DNA of 64,000 nt, from positions 240,902-304,901 of the forward strand of contig NZ_JAMLIG010000004.1 in NCBI RefSeq assembly GCF_023954305.1, given 5' to 3'. The DNA is from Mesorhizobium sp. (GTDB lineage: Bacteria; Pseudomonadota; Alphaproteobacteria; Rhizobiales; Rhizobiaceae). Under the pieces are notes generated by a model. It was not told where the DNA came from. It did not search any database and was given only the letters and a program-made list of their open reading frames with translations. Below, piece after piece: positions 16,802 through 26,087 of the stretch (its first letter is position 1; each line of letters starts with the position of its first letter). The translations under genes and the position numbers were made by a program.

Positions 16802-17092
16802 TTATATCGTGCGGGCGTCGTTGAAAATGCGGACTGCGGCGTAAGGCCGAACGACATTGTCCTCACCGAGATCAACTTTGCAGCCAAGCACAGTCTCAAG
16901 CTCGAGCGCCAACCTGCCCAAGTCGAAATAAGTCAGGCTCTCGGAAGGATGGACCAAAATATCGATATCGCTTCCCTCGACGTCTTCGCCCCGCGCGACG
17001 GAGCCGCACACCCGCGGATTGCTCACCGGATAGCGGGCGATAATCGCCAGCACTTCGTCGCGATGTTTTGCCAGAGCCTCCGAAGGTCGCAT
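16802..17092 (-). CDS. MntA-like minimal nucleotidyltransferase antitoxin
   Basis: Minimal nucleotidyltransferase of 96 residues, antitoxin partner of HepT; characterised members AMPylate HepT to neutralise it. The active site is GS-x10-DxD: Gly30-Ser31, then Asp42 and Asp44 (GSVARGEDVEGSDIDILV). The start MRPSEALAKHRDEV has GAGG eight bases upstream; a longer ATG start would overlap the preceding gene. It begins 10 bases after the Fe-S scaffold gene, so the pair may ride on that transcript. The stop TAA overlaps the degenerate toxin start. Confidence 0.85.
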   Translation of the reverse strand: MRPSEALAKHRDEVLAIIARYPVSNPRVCGSVARGEDVEGSDIDILVHPSESLTYFDLGRLALELETVLGCKVDLGEDNVVRPYAAVRIFNDARTI

Positions 17093-17102
17093 TCTCAGCG
17101 CC

Positions 17103-17549
17103 TCAGGCTGCTTCCGCTGCCCGCTTCGCCTCGATCTGACCGATCGCATCGACCACCGCGTCGAAGGTCAGCATGGTCGACGCGTGGCGCGCCTTGTAGT
17201 CGCGCACGGGCTCCAGGTATCTCAGGTCGGCGAAGCGGCCGCCCGGCGGCGGACCGTTCTCCTTCAGCATCTTGAGCATGGTTTCGCGCACCTCGCGCAA
17301 TTCCTGGGCGGAGGCGCCGACGACGTTCTGCGCCATGATCGAGGACGAGGCCTGGCCCAGCGCGCAGGCTTTCACGTCGTGGGCGAAGTCGGTCACCACG
17401 CCGTCCCGCATCTTGAGGTCGACGACGACGGTCGACCCGCACAGCTTGGAATGCGCCTTGGCGGTGGCGTCGGGATCGCTCAGCCGGCCCAGCCGGCCGA
17501 TATTGCCGGCAAAACCGAGAATTTTCGCGTTATAGACGTCGTCGATCAT
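17103..17549 (-). CDS. IscU/SufU-like Fe-S cluster assembly scaffold
   Basis: NifU N-terminal/IscU-family scaffold (148 residues) on which Fe-S clusters form before transfer. Two of the cluster-ligand cysteines are in KLCGST and KACALGQASSS. A third cysteine comparable to IscU's last ligand is not seen (the C-terminal part ARHASTMLTFDAV lacks it). This places the protein with SufU/SufE-like relatives seen in alphaproteobacteria rather than with housekeeping IscU. ATG follows CCCGGAAAAAC. It is divergent from folE and upstream of the MntA/HepT pair. Confidence 0.82.
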   Translation of the reverse strand: MIDDVYNAKILGFAGNIGRLGRLSDPDATAKAHSKLCGSTVVVDLKMRDGVVTDFAHDVKACALGQASSSIMAQNVVGASAQELREVRETMLKMLKENGPPPGGRFADLRYLEPVRDYKARHASTMLTFDAVVDAIGQIEAKRAAEAA

Positions 17550-17750
17550 GTTTTTCCGGGCCGGGCCACAATTCGAAACGCAGCGTCTCGCTTCGCTGTC
17601 TTTTCCTGACGGCGACCAACCATATATAGTGGTGAAGATGCGGCAACGGCAAGTTCACCCTTCGAACAGCCGTGCCGTCAGCAGGGAAGCGCGCCGCTTT
17701 CGCCCGGGATTGCGCCGGAGCGCGGAAGAAGGCAGTGACCCGTTCAACTC

Positions 17751-17771
17751 GTTTCCCGGCAAGAGGGAAAC
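17751..17771 (+). promoter_or_regulatory. Leader hairpin just ahead of the folE ribosome site
   Basis: GTTTCCC-GGCAAGA-GGGAAAC is a perfect 7-bp stem with a 7-base loop. It ends only a few bases before the GGGAGA that serves as the folE ribosome site. Its position could modulate translation initiation; no known riboswitch family was recognised in the leader. Confidence 0.4.
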
Positions 17772-17788
17772 TACGGGAGACGCCTTCG

Positions 17789-18439
17789 ATGGATGCCGTG
17801 ATCAAGAAGTTGCTGCCGGACGCCGTCAATGAGCTCGAGCTTCCGGGCCGCCCGAGCGAGGCCGAGGTCGAGGCGGCGGTGCGCGTGCTGCTGCGCTGGA
17901 CCGGTGACAATCCCGACCGAGAAGGTCTGATCGACACCCCGCGCCGGGTCATGAAGGCCTATCGCGAGATGTTCAACGGCTACGACCTGTCGCCGTCCGA
18001 GGAACTCGGCCGCACCTTCGAGGAAGTCGCAGGTTACGACGATCTGGTGATCGTGCGGGACATCCAGTTCCACTCGCATTGCGAACACCACATGGTGCCG
18101 ATCATCGGCCGCGCCCATGTCGGCTACCTGCCGGACGGCAAGGTCGTGGGACTGTCCAAGATCGCCCGCGTCGTCGACATCTTCGCCCACCGGCTGCAGA
18201 CGCAGGAGGCGATGACCGCACAGATCGCGGGCGTCATCCAGGACGTGCTCAACCCGCGCGGCGTGGCAGTGATCATCGAGGCCGAGCACATGTGCATGGC
18301 GATGCGGGGCATCCGCAAGCAGGGTTCCACCACGATGACCTCGACCTTCACCGGCTCGTTCAAGGACAGTCCGGAGGAGCAGGTGCGTTTCGTGACGATG
18401 GTGCGCGGTGCTGCCGTGCGAGGTGATTTCCGGGGCTGA
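17789..18439 (+). CDS. folE: GTP cyclohydrolase I
   Basis: Converts GTP to 7,8-dihydroneopterin triphosphate, first step of tetrahydrofolate synthesis. The 216-residue protein has the zinc and catalytic region HSHCEHHMVPIIGRAHVGY, KIARVVDIFAHRLQ and the second zinc cysteine in EAEHMCMAMRGIRKQGS. It ends in the family TSTFTGSF block, so the active site is complete and of the IA type. ATG with GGGAGA eight bases upstream was chosen; the open frame upstream (39 codons) crosses a perfect hairpin and is not coding. hisI follows after 33 bases. Confidence 0.95.
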   Translation: MDAVIKKLLPDAVNELELPGRPSEAEVEAAVRVLLRWTGDNPDREGLIDTPRRVMKAYREMFNGYDLSPSEELGRTFEEVAGYDDLVIVRDIQFHSHCEHHMVPIIGRAHVGYLPDGKVVGLSKIARVVDIFAHRLQTQEAMTAQIAGVIQDVLNPRGVAVIIEAEHMCMAMRGIRKQGSTTMTSTFTGSFKDSPEEQVRFVTMVRGAAVRGDFRG

Positions 18440-18472
18440 CAATCCGGCCGGCCCCGTGCGATAGGACCGGCC

Positions 18473-18937
18473 ATGACGCCACAAACCATCACTTTCGCCC
18501 CCGCCCCCGCCGACAAGGCCGAGCTCGAGGAAGGATCGGCGTTCACGCCGCGCTTCGACGCGAACGGGCTACTGACGGTGGTCGTCACCGACGCCGGCGA
18601 TGGTGCGCTGCTCATGGTCGCGCACATGAATGCCGAGGCGCTGGCGCTGACGCTTCAGACCGGCATCGCCCATTACTGGTCGCGCTCGCGCAAGGCGCTC
18701 TGGAAGAAGGGCGAGACCTCGGGCAATCTCCAGCACGTAAAGGAGATCCGCACCGATTGCGATCAGGACGCGATCTGGCTCAAAGTTCTGGTTTCCGGAC
18801 ATGACGCAACCTGCCACACCGGCCGACGCTCCTGCTTTTATCGCCTGATTGAAACCAAAGGCTCTTCCGCCCATTTGAGTCATGACGGAAGCGAGGCGTT
18901 GTTCGACGCGGAGCACACCTACAAAGCGAAGTCGTGA
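18473..18937 (+). CDS. hisI: Phosphoribosyl-AMP cyclohydrolase
   Basis: Histidine biosynthesis, third step: hydrolyses phosphoribosyl-AMP. The 154-residue stand-alone HisI form has no HisE fusion. Conserved elements are LMVAHMNAEALALT, HYWSRSRKALWKKGETSGN, the metal-site DCDQDA and CHTGRRSCFY. ATG with AGGACCGGCC upstream. It probably shares the folE transcript. An acidic variable tail follows the catalytic core. Confidence 0.95.
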   Translation: MTPQTITFAPAPADKAELEEGSAFTPRFDANGLLTVVVTDAGDGALLMVAHMNAEALALTLQTGIAHYWSRSRKALWKKGETSGNLQHVKEIRTDCDQDAIWLKVLVSGHDATCHTGRRSCFYRLIETKGSSAHLSHDGSEALFDAEHTYKAKS

Positions 18938-19039
18938 CCGGTGCCGAGGGCGCCTCGGTCATTTTCGTGCCTGTGCGAGGCGATTCACGCTTCCGAAACA
19001 TCCCGTGGCGTATAAGGCGAGCGGGAGAGGGAGAGTGAC

Positions 19040-19990
19040 ATGTCGATGCTCGACTGGGCATCCCTACGTGGGCGAGGCAGCGCAACGGACCAGTTGCCGC
19101 CCTTGCCGGACGAACTGACCAAGCCGCTCAGGAAGTCGGGCATCGCGCTCGCTCTCGGCGGCGGAGCGGCACGCGGCTGGGCTCATATCGGGGTTCTGCG
19201 AGCGCTCGATGAGGCCGGCATCCGGATCAACATGATCGCAGGCACGTCGATCGGCGCGTTGGTCGGCGGATGCTACCTCGCCGGCAAGCTGGACGAACTG
19301 GAAGAATTCGCGCGTAGCCTGACGAAGCGCCGTGTCTTCGGTCTGATGGACTTCCATCTGGGCGGCAACGGACTGCTGGGCGGCATGAAGCTGACCGCGC
19401 GCATGCAGCAGCACATGAACGGTCTGACGTTCGAGGATCTCGACCGGCCCTTCGTCTGTGTCGCGACCGAAATCAAGACGGGACACGAGATCTGGCTGTC
19501 GAGCGGGACTCTCATCACCGCAATGCGCGCCTCTTACGCATTGCCGGGCGTGTTCGAGCCGATCACCTGCAATCGCAGGACCCTGGTGGATGGGGCACTG
19601 GTCAACCCGGTTCCCGTGTCGGTCTGCCGGGCGCACGAACAGCCGCTCGTCGTAGCCGTCAACCTGCACTACGACCTGTTCGGCCGCGCGGCTGTGGTGA
19701 AGCACAGCGCCATCGACGAGCCGGTGCTGGCCGCAATGGAGGGGATGGCGAGCGAACGAGAGAGCCGCATGGGCATCACCGGGGTGATGGTCGAGGCGTT
19801 CAACATCATCCAGGACCGCATATCCCGTGCCCGGCTCGCCGGCGACCCACCCGACCTATCGCTGCAACCGAAGCTCGGCCATATCGGCCTGACCGAATTC
19901 CATCGCGCGGATGAGCTGATACGCCTCGGCTACGAGGCGACGCGCGCGCAGGTCAGGGAATTAGATCGTCTGCAGGGCGTGCTGGGCTGA
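19040..19990 (+). CDS. Patatin-like phospholipase (RssA family)
   Basis: Patatin-domain serine acyl hydrolase, 316 residues. The oxyanion Gly-rich loop LGGGAARGWAH (39-49), nucleophile elbow GTSIG (Ser70) and catalytic Asp184 in VDGALVNP are all present, so lipase or lysophospholipase activity is expected. There is no signal peptide, so it acts from the cytosol, perhaps at the inner membrane. ATG follows GGGAGAGTGAC. It lies 102 bp after hisI and ends 16 bp from the convergent recJ. Confidence 0.9.
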   Translation: MSMLDWASLRGRGSATDQLPPLPDELTKPLRKSGIALALGGGAARGWAHIGVLRALDEAGIRINMIAGTSIGALVGGCYLAGKLDELEEFARSLTKRRVFGLMDFHLGGNGLLGGMKLTARMQQHMNGLTFEDLDRPFVCVATEIKTGHEIWLSSGTLITAMRASYALPGVFEPITCNRRTLVDGALVNPVPVSVCRAHEQPLVVAVNLHYDLFGRAAVVKHSAIDEPVLAAMEGMASERESRMGITGVMVEAFNIIQDRISRARLAGDPPDLSLQPKLGHIGLTEFHRADELIRLGYEATRAQVRELDRLQGVLG

Positions 19991-20006
19991 CGCCCGCGGC
20001 TAGGCC

Positions 20007-21794
20007 CTATTCGGTCCGGGCGGCGTCGATGATCCGCAGTTGCGGGCTGGAACTGCCATTCCAATAGTTGATCGACAAGGTGCCGGCGACATGCACCAGT
20101 TGGCCGCGGCTGGCGACCAGGAAGGCACCCAGATCGGTCCCGGCCGCCCGAAAAGCCATCGCCGCGATACGCCCCCCAGCCTCGGAGCGCAATTCGACGC
20201 GCAGATGCCCACCGTTGCCCACCGCCCGCACGTCGGCGACGCGGTGGCGAGGGAGGGCCAGGATCGGCTGCGGGTGGCCGGGACCGAATGGGCCGGCCCG
20301 CTCGAGTTCCTCCGCCAGCGTCAGCGTCGCCCCGTCCGCCGAGACGGCAGCGTCGATCTTGAGGCTCTCGGCGTCGCGCAGCTCGAACACGGTCTCGCCG
20401 GCATATTCCTCGAAAAAGGCGCGCAGTTCGCCGAGCCGAGCTCGCTCGACCGTGATGCCTGCCGCCATGGCGTGGCCGCCGCCTTTTCTCAGCAGGCCGC
20501 GGTCGACCGCTTCGCGCACCATGCGTCCAAGATCGAAGCCGGCGATCGAGCGCCCGGAGCCGGAGCCAATATCGGTCGAGTTGAAGGCGATGGCGAACGC
20601 GGGACGGCGCGCGTGGTCCTTCAGCCGCGACGCAAGAAGCCCGACGATACCCGGATGCCACTTGTCGCTCGCCGTGACGAGCACGGCAGGCCCTTGCCCT
20701 CCCAGAAGCTCCGTATCGGCTTCCGCCTTCGCCTCGGCGAGCATTGCCTGCTCCATAGCCTGGCGTTCGGAGTTCAGCCGATCGAGCGTCTCGGCGATCT
20801 TCGCTGCTTCCACAGGGTCGTCCAGTGTCAGCAACCGGCTGCCAAGCGCGGCGTCGCCGATGCGGCCACCGGCATTGATGCGGGGACCGATCATATAGCC
20901 GAAATGGTAGGGGTTGAGCGGCTCTCCGATGCGCGAGGCGCGCGCCAGGGTCGCAATCCCCGGATTGGTCATCCGCCGTGCCGCAACCAGTCCCTTCACA
21001 ACAAAGGCGCGGTTGAGGCCGACGAGCGGCACCACGTCGCAGACCGTCGCCAGCGCGACGAGGTCGAGCATGGCAAGCAGGTCCGGCGGAGGCGGACCGC
21101 CGGCTTCGCGCAGCAGGCGCGATATGTGCACCAGGGTCATGAATACCACGCCTGCCGCGCATAGGTATCCCAACGCGGAGAGATCGTCCTCGCGGTTCGG
21201 GTTGACGACCGCGCAGGCCGGCGGAAGCGCGCCGCCGACCTGATGATGATCCAGCACCACGACGTCGGCGCCGAGCGCATTCGCCGCCTCGATCGACGGG
21301 GCGCTGTTGGTGCCGCAATCGACCGTTACGATCAGGGTTGCGCCGCGCGCGACCAATTCTCGCATCGCCTCCGGATTCGGGCCGTAGCCTTCGAAGATGC
21401 GGTCGGGGATGTAGATCTCGGACGGGACGCCGAAATGGTCGAGATAGCGTTTCAGCAGGGCCGATGAACAGGCGCCGTCGACGTCATAGTCGCCGAAGAT
21501 CGCGACCCGCTCGCGGCGCCGGATCGCCTGCGCGATACGCTCGCCTGCCTTGCCCATGTCCGTCATCGTCAGCGGATCCGGCATCAGGTCGCGTATGGCC
21601 GGGTCCATGAAGCGCGCCGCCGTGTCCGGGCCGACATCGCGCCCGGCCAAAACGCGCGCGACGATGTCCGAGATCCCGTGCCCCTGCGCGATGGCGAGCG
21701 CGACGTTCTCCTTGCGTTCGCTCAGGCGGTATTCCCAGGCACAGCCATTGGCGGAGGCGCGGATGCCAAGGAACAGCCGACGATCCGAACTCAT
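20007..21794 (-). CDS. recJ: Single-stranded-DNA-specific exonuclease RecJ
   Basis: 5'-3' single-strand exonuclease for recombination and mismatch repair. The DHH motifs are GDYDVDGACSSALL (about 100), VDCG (about 158), LDHHQ (about 180) and LVALATVCDVVPL (about 248). The DHHA1 motif GSGSGRSIAGFDLG and GGGHAMAAGITV precede the C-terminal OB-like domain. Length 595 is typical. No clear ribosome site precedes the ATG. It is the last gene of the aminotransferase-hom-glpX-recJ series, 63 bases after glpX. Confidence 0.95.
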   Translation of the reverse strand: MSSDRRLFLGIRASANGCAWEYRLSERKENVALAIAQGHGISDIVARVLAGRDVGPDTAARFMDPAIRDLMPDPLTMTDMGKAGERIAQAIRRRERVAIFGDYDVDGACSSALLKRYLDHFGVPSEIYIPDRIFEGYGPNPEAMRELVARGATLIVTVDCGTNSAPSIEAANALGADVVVLDHHQVGGALPPACAVVNPNREDDLSALGYLCAAGVVFMTLVHISRLLREAGGPPPPDLLAMLDLVALATVCDVVPLVGLNRAFVVKGLVAARRMTNPGIATLARASRIGEPLNPYHFGYMIGPRINAGGRIGDAALGSRLLTLDDPVEAAKIAETLDRLNSERQAMEQAMLAEAKAEADTELLGGQGPAVLVTASDKWHPGIVGLLASRLKDHARRPAFAIAFNSTDIGSGSGRSIAGFDLGRMVREAVDRGLLRKGGGHAMAAGITVERARLGELRAFFEEYAGETVFELRDAESLKIDAAVSADGATLTLAEELERAGPFGPGHPQPILALPRHRVADVRAVGNGGHLRVELRSEAGGRIAAMAFRAAGTDLGAFLVASRGQLVHVAGTLSINYWNGSSSPQLRIIDAARTE

Positions 21795-21857
21795 GTGACG
21801 ATATTCGCGCTCATGGCGCGAAGATAGTCGACGCCGCGACGAAATACAGTGAACGGA

Positions 21858-22835
21858 TCAGAATTTGTCGAGATCCTGGTGCCGAGCAATGATCTCGCGC
21901 ACGGTGCGGGACGAAGAGCGCATGACGATGGTTTGCGTTTCGATGTAATTGCGGGTGAACTTGACGCCGGCAAGCATATTGCCGTCGGTGACGCCGGTCG
22001 CCGCGAACAGAACGTCGCCGCTCGCCATGTCGTAGACGCTGTAGACGCGCTTCGGATCGCTCACGCCCATCTTGGCCGCGCGGGCGACCTTTTCGGGGGT
22101 ATCCAGAATGAGGCGGCCCTGCATCTGCCCACCGGTGCAGCGCAGCGCGGCCGCGGCCAGAACGCCTTCGGGCGCACCGCCCGTGCCCAGATAGATGTCG
22201 ATGCCAGTCTCTTCCGGGTCGGTGGTGTGGATGACCGCTGCGACATCGCCGTCGCCGATCAGGCGGATCGCAGCACCGGTGGCGCGGACCTCGTCGATCA
22301 GCTTCTGATGGCGGGGACGATCGAGGATGCAGGCGGTAACCTCGCTGACCGGCACGCCCTTGGCCTTGGCGACGCGGGCAATGTTGTCCGACGGTGACAG
22401 ATCGATGTTGATCGTGCCGTCCGGATAGCCCGGCCCGATCGCGATCTTATCCATATAGACGTCGGGGGCGTTGAGCAGGGTGCCGGTTTCGGCAATGGCG
22501 ATGACGGCAAGCGAATTGGGCAGGTTCTTGGCGCAGATCGTGGTGCCTTCGAGCGGGTCGAGCGCGATGTCGACGACGGGCCCCTCCCCGGTGCCCACCT
22601 CCTCGCCGATATAGAGCATCGGCGCCTCATCGCGCTCGCCCTCGCCGATGACGACCGTGCCCTTGATCGGCAGGCGGTTCAGTTCCGAACGCATGGCGTC
22701 GACCGCGACCTGGTCGGCGGCCTTCTCGTCTCCGCGGCCGCGCAGCCTCGCGGCCGCCACGGCGGCACGTTCGGACACGCGCACCAGCTCGAGCGTGAGG
22801 ATACGGTCGAGACCGGACGATTGGCTAGTCGACAT
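21858..22835 (-). CDS. glpX: Class II fructose-1,6-bisphosphatase
   Basis: Gluconeogenic phosphatase that makes fructose 6-phosphate. The lithium-sensitive-type metal site GEGERDEAPMLYIGEEVG and DIALDPLEGT are intact, as are GTGGAPEGVLAAAALRC and the C-terminal GVTDGNML. The ATG (MSTSQSSGLDRIL) gives 325 residues, normal for GlpX; an upstream TTG is less likely. It lies between hom and recJ on the same strand, a grouping I associate with rhizobia. Confidence 0.95.
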   Translation of the reverse strand: MSTSQSSGLDRILTLELVRVSERAAVAAARLRGRGDEKAADQVAVDAMRSELNRLPIKGTVVIGEGERDEAPMLYIGEEVGTGEGPVVDIALDPLEGTTICAKNLPNSLAVIAIAETGTLLNAPDVYMDKIAIGPGYPDGTINIDLSPSDNIARVAKAKGVPVSEVTACILDRPRHQKLIDEVRATGAAIRLIGDGDVAAVIHTTDPEETGIDIYLGTGGAPEGVLAAAALRCTGGQMQGRLILDTPEKVARAAKMGVSDPKRVYSVYDMASGDVLFAATGVTDGNMLAGVKFTRNYIETQTIVMRSSSRTVREIIARHQDLDKF

Positions 22836-22989
22836 TGGCGGGAATTCCCTCGGCAAACGGCTGAAAAACAGTGACAGGCCGGGCGCTTCCGGCGGCCCCT
22901 TTTGTCAAACCGGCATGACAACGGCAAGACCCGCCGGACGCTAATCGCCGGGTCTCCCGAGAAAGAATCGATTGAATTCCGCGGGTTTC

Positions 22990-24297
<1,308 letters not shown>

Positions 24298-24337
24298 CGT
24301 CCCCGCGCCCCTCAGGTCCTTCGGATGGGAAATGGGC

Positions 24338-25555
24338 TCAGCGGCGGGCGCTGAGCGGTATCACGTTGTCGGCCGGCGCGCCGCTGGCCGCCAGGAAACG
24401 CTTGATCGAGCGCGCGGCCTGGCGGATGCGGTGCTCGTTCTCCACCAGCGCCAGGCGAACGTAGTCGTCGCCATGCTCGCCGAAACCGATGCCGGGCGCA
24501 ACGGCGACGTCCGCCTTCTCGACCAGGAGCTTGGAGAACTCGAGCGAACCCAGATGCCTGAACGGCTCCGGAATCGGCGCCCAGGCGAACATGGTCGCCG
24601 CCGGCGCCGGAATGTTCCAGCCCGCCTTCCCGAAGGCGTCGACCATCACGTCGCGGCGGCGATGGTAAATCTCGCGCACCTCGGCGATGTCGGAGCCGTC
24701 GCCGTTGAGCGCGGCGGTCGCCGCGACCTGGATCGGCGTGAACGCGCCGTAGTCGAGATAGGATTTGACCCGGGTCAGGGCCGAAATCAGCCGCTCGTTG
24801 CCGACGGCGAAACCCATGCGCCAGCCAGGCATGGAGAAGGTCTTGGACATCGAGGTGAACTCGACGGTCACGTCCAGCGCCCCCGGAACCTGCAGCACCG
24901 AAGGCGGCGGGTTGCCGTCGAAATAGATCTCCGAATAGGCGAGGTCCGAGAGGATGATGATCTCGTGCTTGCGCGCGAAGGCGACGACGTCCTTGTAGAA
25001 GTCGAGCGTCGCGACATAGGCGGTCGGGTTCGACGGATAGTTGAGGATCAGTGCCAGCGGTTTGGGAATGGAATGTCGGATGGCGCGTTCCAGCGCCGGA
25101 ATGAAGCCGTTGTCCGGCTCGACCTGGATCGAGCGGATGACGCCGCCGGACATGATGAAGCCGAAGGCATGGATCGGATAGGTCGGATTGGGACAGATCA
25201 CCACGTCTCCGGGCGCGGTGATCGCCTGCGCCATGTTGGCGAAGCCCTCCTTGGAGCCCAGCGTGGCGACCACCTGCGTTTCCGGATCGAGCTTCACGCC
25301 AAAGCGGCGGGCGTAATAGGCGGCCTGGGCGCGGCGCAGGCCGGGAATGCCGCGCGACGAAGAATAGCGATGGGTGCGCGGGTCGCGCACCACCTCGACC
25401 AGCTTGTCGACGATCGCCTTCGGCGTCGGCAGGTCCGGGTTGCCCATGCCGAGGTCGATGATGTCGGCGCCGCGCGAGCGGGCGGAGGCCTTCAGCCGGT
25501 TGACCTGTTCGAAGACGTAAGGGGGAAGCCTGCGGGTCTTGTGGAAGTCTTCCAT
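24338..25555 (-). CDS. Class I aminotransferase, LL-DAP/AlaC type
   Basis: PLP-dependent fold-type I aminotransferase (405 residues), related to LL-diaminopimelate aminotransferases and AlaC. Family features are NYPSNPT (Asn172), SDLAYSEI (Asp204, Tyr207), the PLP lysine Lys238 in SMSKTFSMPGWR, and GEHGDDYVRLALVENEHRI with the carboxylate-binding Arg. The exact amino donor is not resolvable; the neighbour hom suggests a role in aspartate-family amino acids, and AlaC-type alanine synthesis is also possible. Start MEDFHKTRRL was preferred to an ATG 16 codons upstream. Confidence 0.9.
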   Translation of the reverse strand: MEDFHKTRRLPPYVFEQVNRLKASARSRGADIIDLGMGNPDLPTPKAIVDKLVEVVRDPRTHRYSSSRGIPGLRRAQAAYYARRFGVKLDPETQVVATLGSKEGFANMAQAITAPGDVVICPNPTYPIHAFGFIMSGGVIRSIQVEPDNGFIPALERAIRHSIPKPLALILNYPSNPTAYVATLDFYKDVVAFARKHEIIILSDLAYSEIYFDGNPPPSVLQVPGALDVTVEFTSMSKTFSMPGWRMGFAVGNERLISALTRVKSYLDYGAFTPIQVAATAALNGDGSDIAEVREIYHRRRDVMVDAFGKAGWNIPAPAATMFAWAPIPEPFRHLGSLEFSKLLVEKADVAVAPGIGFGEHGDDYVRLALVENEHRIRQAARSIKRFLAASGAPADNVIPLSARR

Positions 25556-25634
25556 GGCGATGTCCGGCGGTAGGGAGAAGATTGGGCGGCGATATACACG
25601 CATTCGCCGTGGCGGGGAATAGAGCGGCGGGCGG

Positions 25635-25970
25635 CTATTCGCCCTCGATTTCCTTCAGCGTCTCGGCCTGTGCCTGCCCCGCCTTCTTGAGTTGCGACGA
25701 CACGGTGGGGGCGGCGCCCTGCTGCCCCTTCAAGCCCTGATTCGACTGCGCGGCCTTGAGTTCGGCGATCTTGGCGTTCTTGTGGGCCTCGGTGAACTGC
25801 GCCGTCTCGGCCTGTTGCGGAACGTTCAGATCGGGCGTCGTTCCCGTGTTGCGCACGCCGGGCAGCGGAGCGATGTCCTGCAGGCTCGCCGTCTGGCAGG
25901 CCGACAACGCCAGCGCGGCACCGACTAAAGTCGCAGCCAGGAAAAAACGCGCGGCGGACGATCCGGTCAT
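25635..25970 (-). CDS. Small lipoprotein of unknown function
   Basis: Predicted lipoprotein of 111 residues: signal FFLAATLVGAALALSAC with a lipobox LSAC (lipidated Cys25). The mature part is Gln/Ala-rich and helical (AQFTEAHKNAKIAELKAAQ, QLKKAGQAQAETLKEIEGE), hinting at a short coiled coil. GGGGAGGAAT immediately precedes the chosen ATG. It is divergent from phaC and 79 bases upstream of the aminotransferase gene. No family recognised. Confidence 0.72.
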   Translation of the reverse strand: MTGSSAARFFLAATLVGAALALSACQTASLQDIAPLPGVRNTGTTPDLNVPQQAETAQFTEAHKNAKIAELKAAQSNQGLKGQQGAAPTVSSQLKKAGQAQAETLKEIEGE

Positions 25971-26025
25971 ATTCCTCCCCTGACACCGCGCTAGACGAAT
26001 GGCAAGCCGTCGCGGCGCATCGCAG

Positions 26026-26054
26026 TTGGACCCCGATGCGCGTGGCATGATAAT
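26026..26054 (+). promoter_or_regulatory. Sigma-70-type promoter for phaC
   Basis: TTGGAC, 17 bases, GATAAT: five or more matches in each hexamer to the housekeeping consensus with ideal spacing. It ends 33 bases before the phaC ATG, leaving a short leader that contains GGGAGG. Confidence 0.55.
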
Positions 26055-26087
26055 GTGTCAACAAAAGGCCTTGGGAGGCAGCAGGTT

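Noticed and set aside
16446..17092. Mobile island around the toxin-antitoxin pair
   Set aside because: No direct repeats, integrase, tRNA or base-composition break was seen around it.
19930..21318. A 462-codon minus-strand frame inside recJ
   Set aside because: Arg/Ala/Gly-biased composition and exact overlap with the recJ frame with all its DHH motifs show it is a GC-driven shadow.
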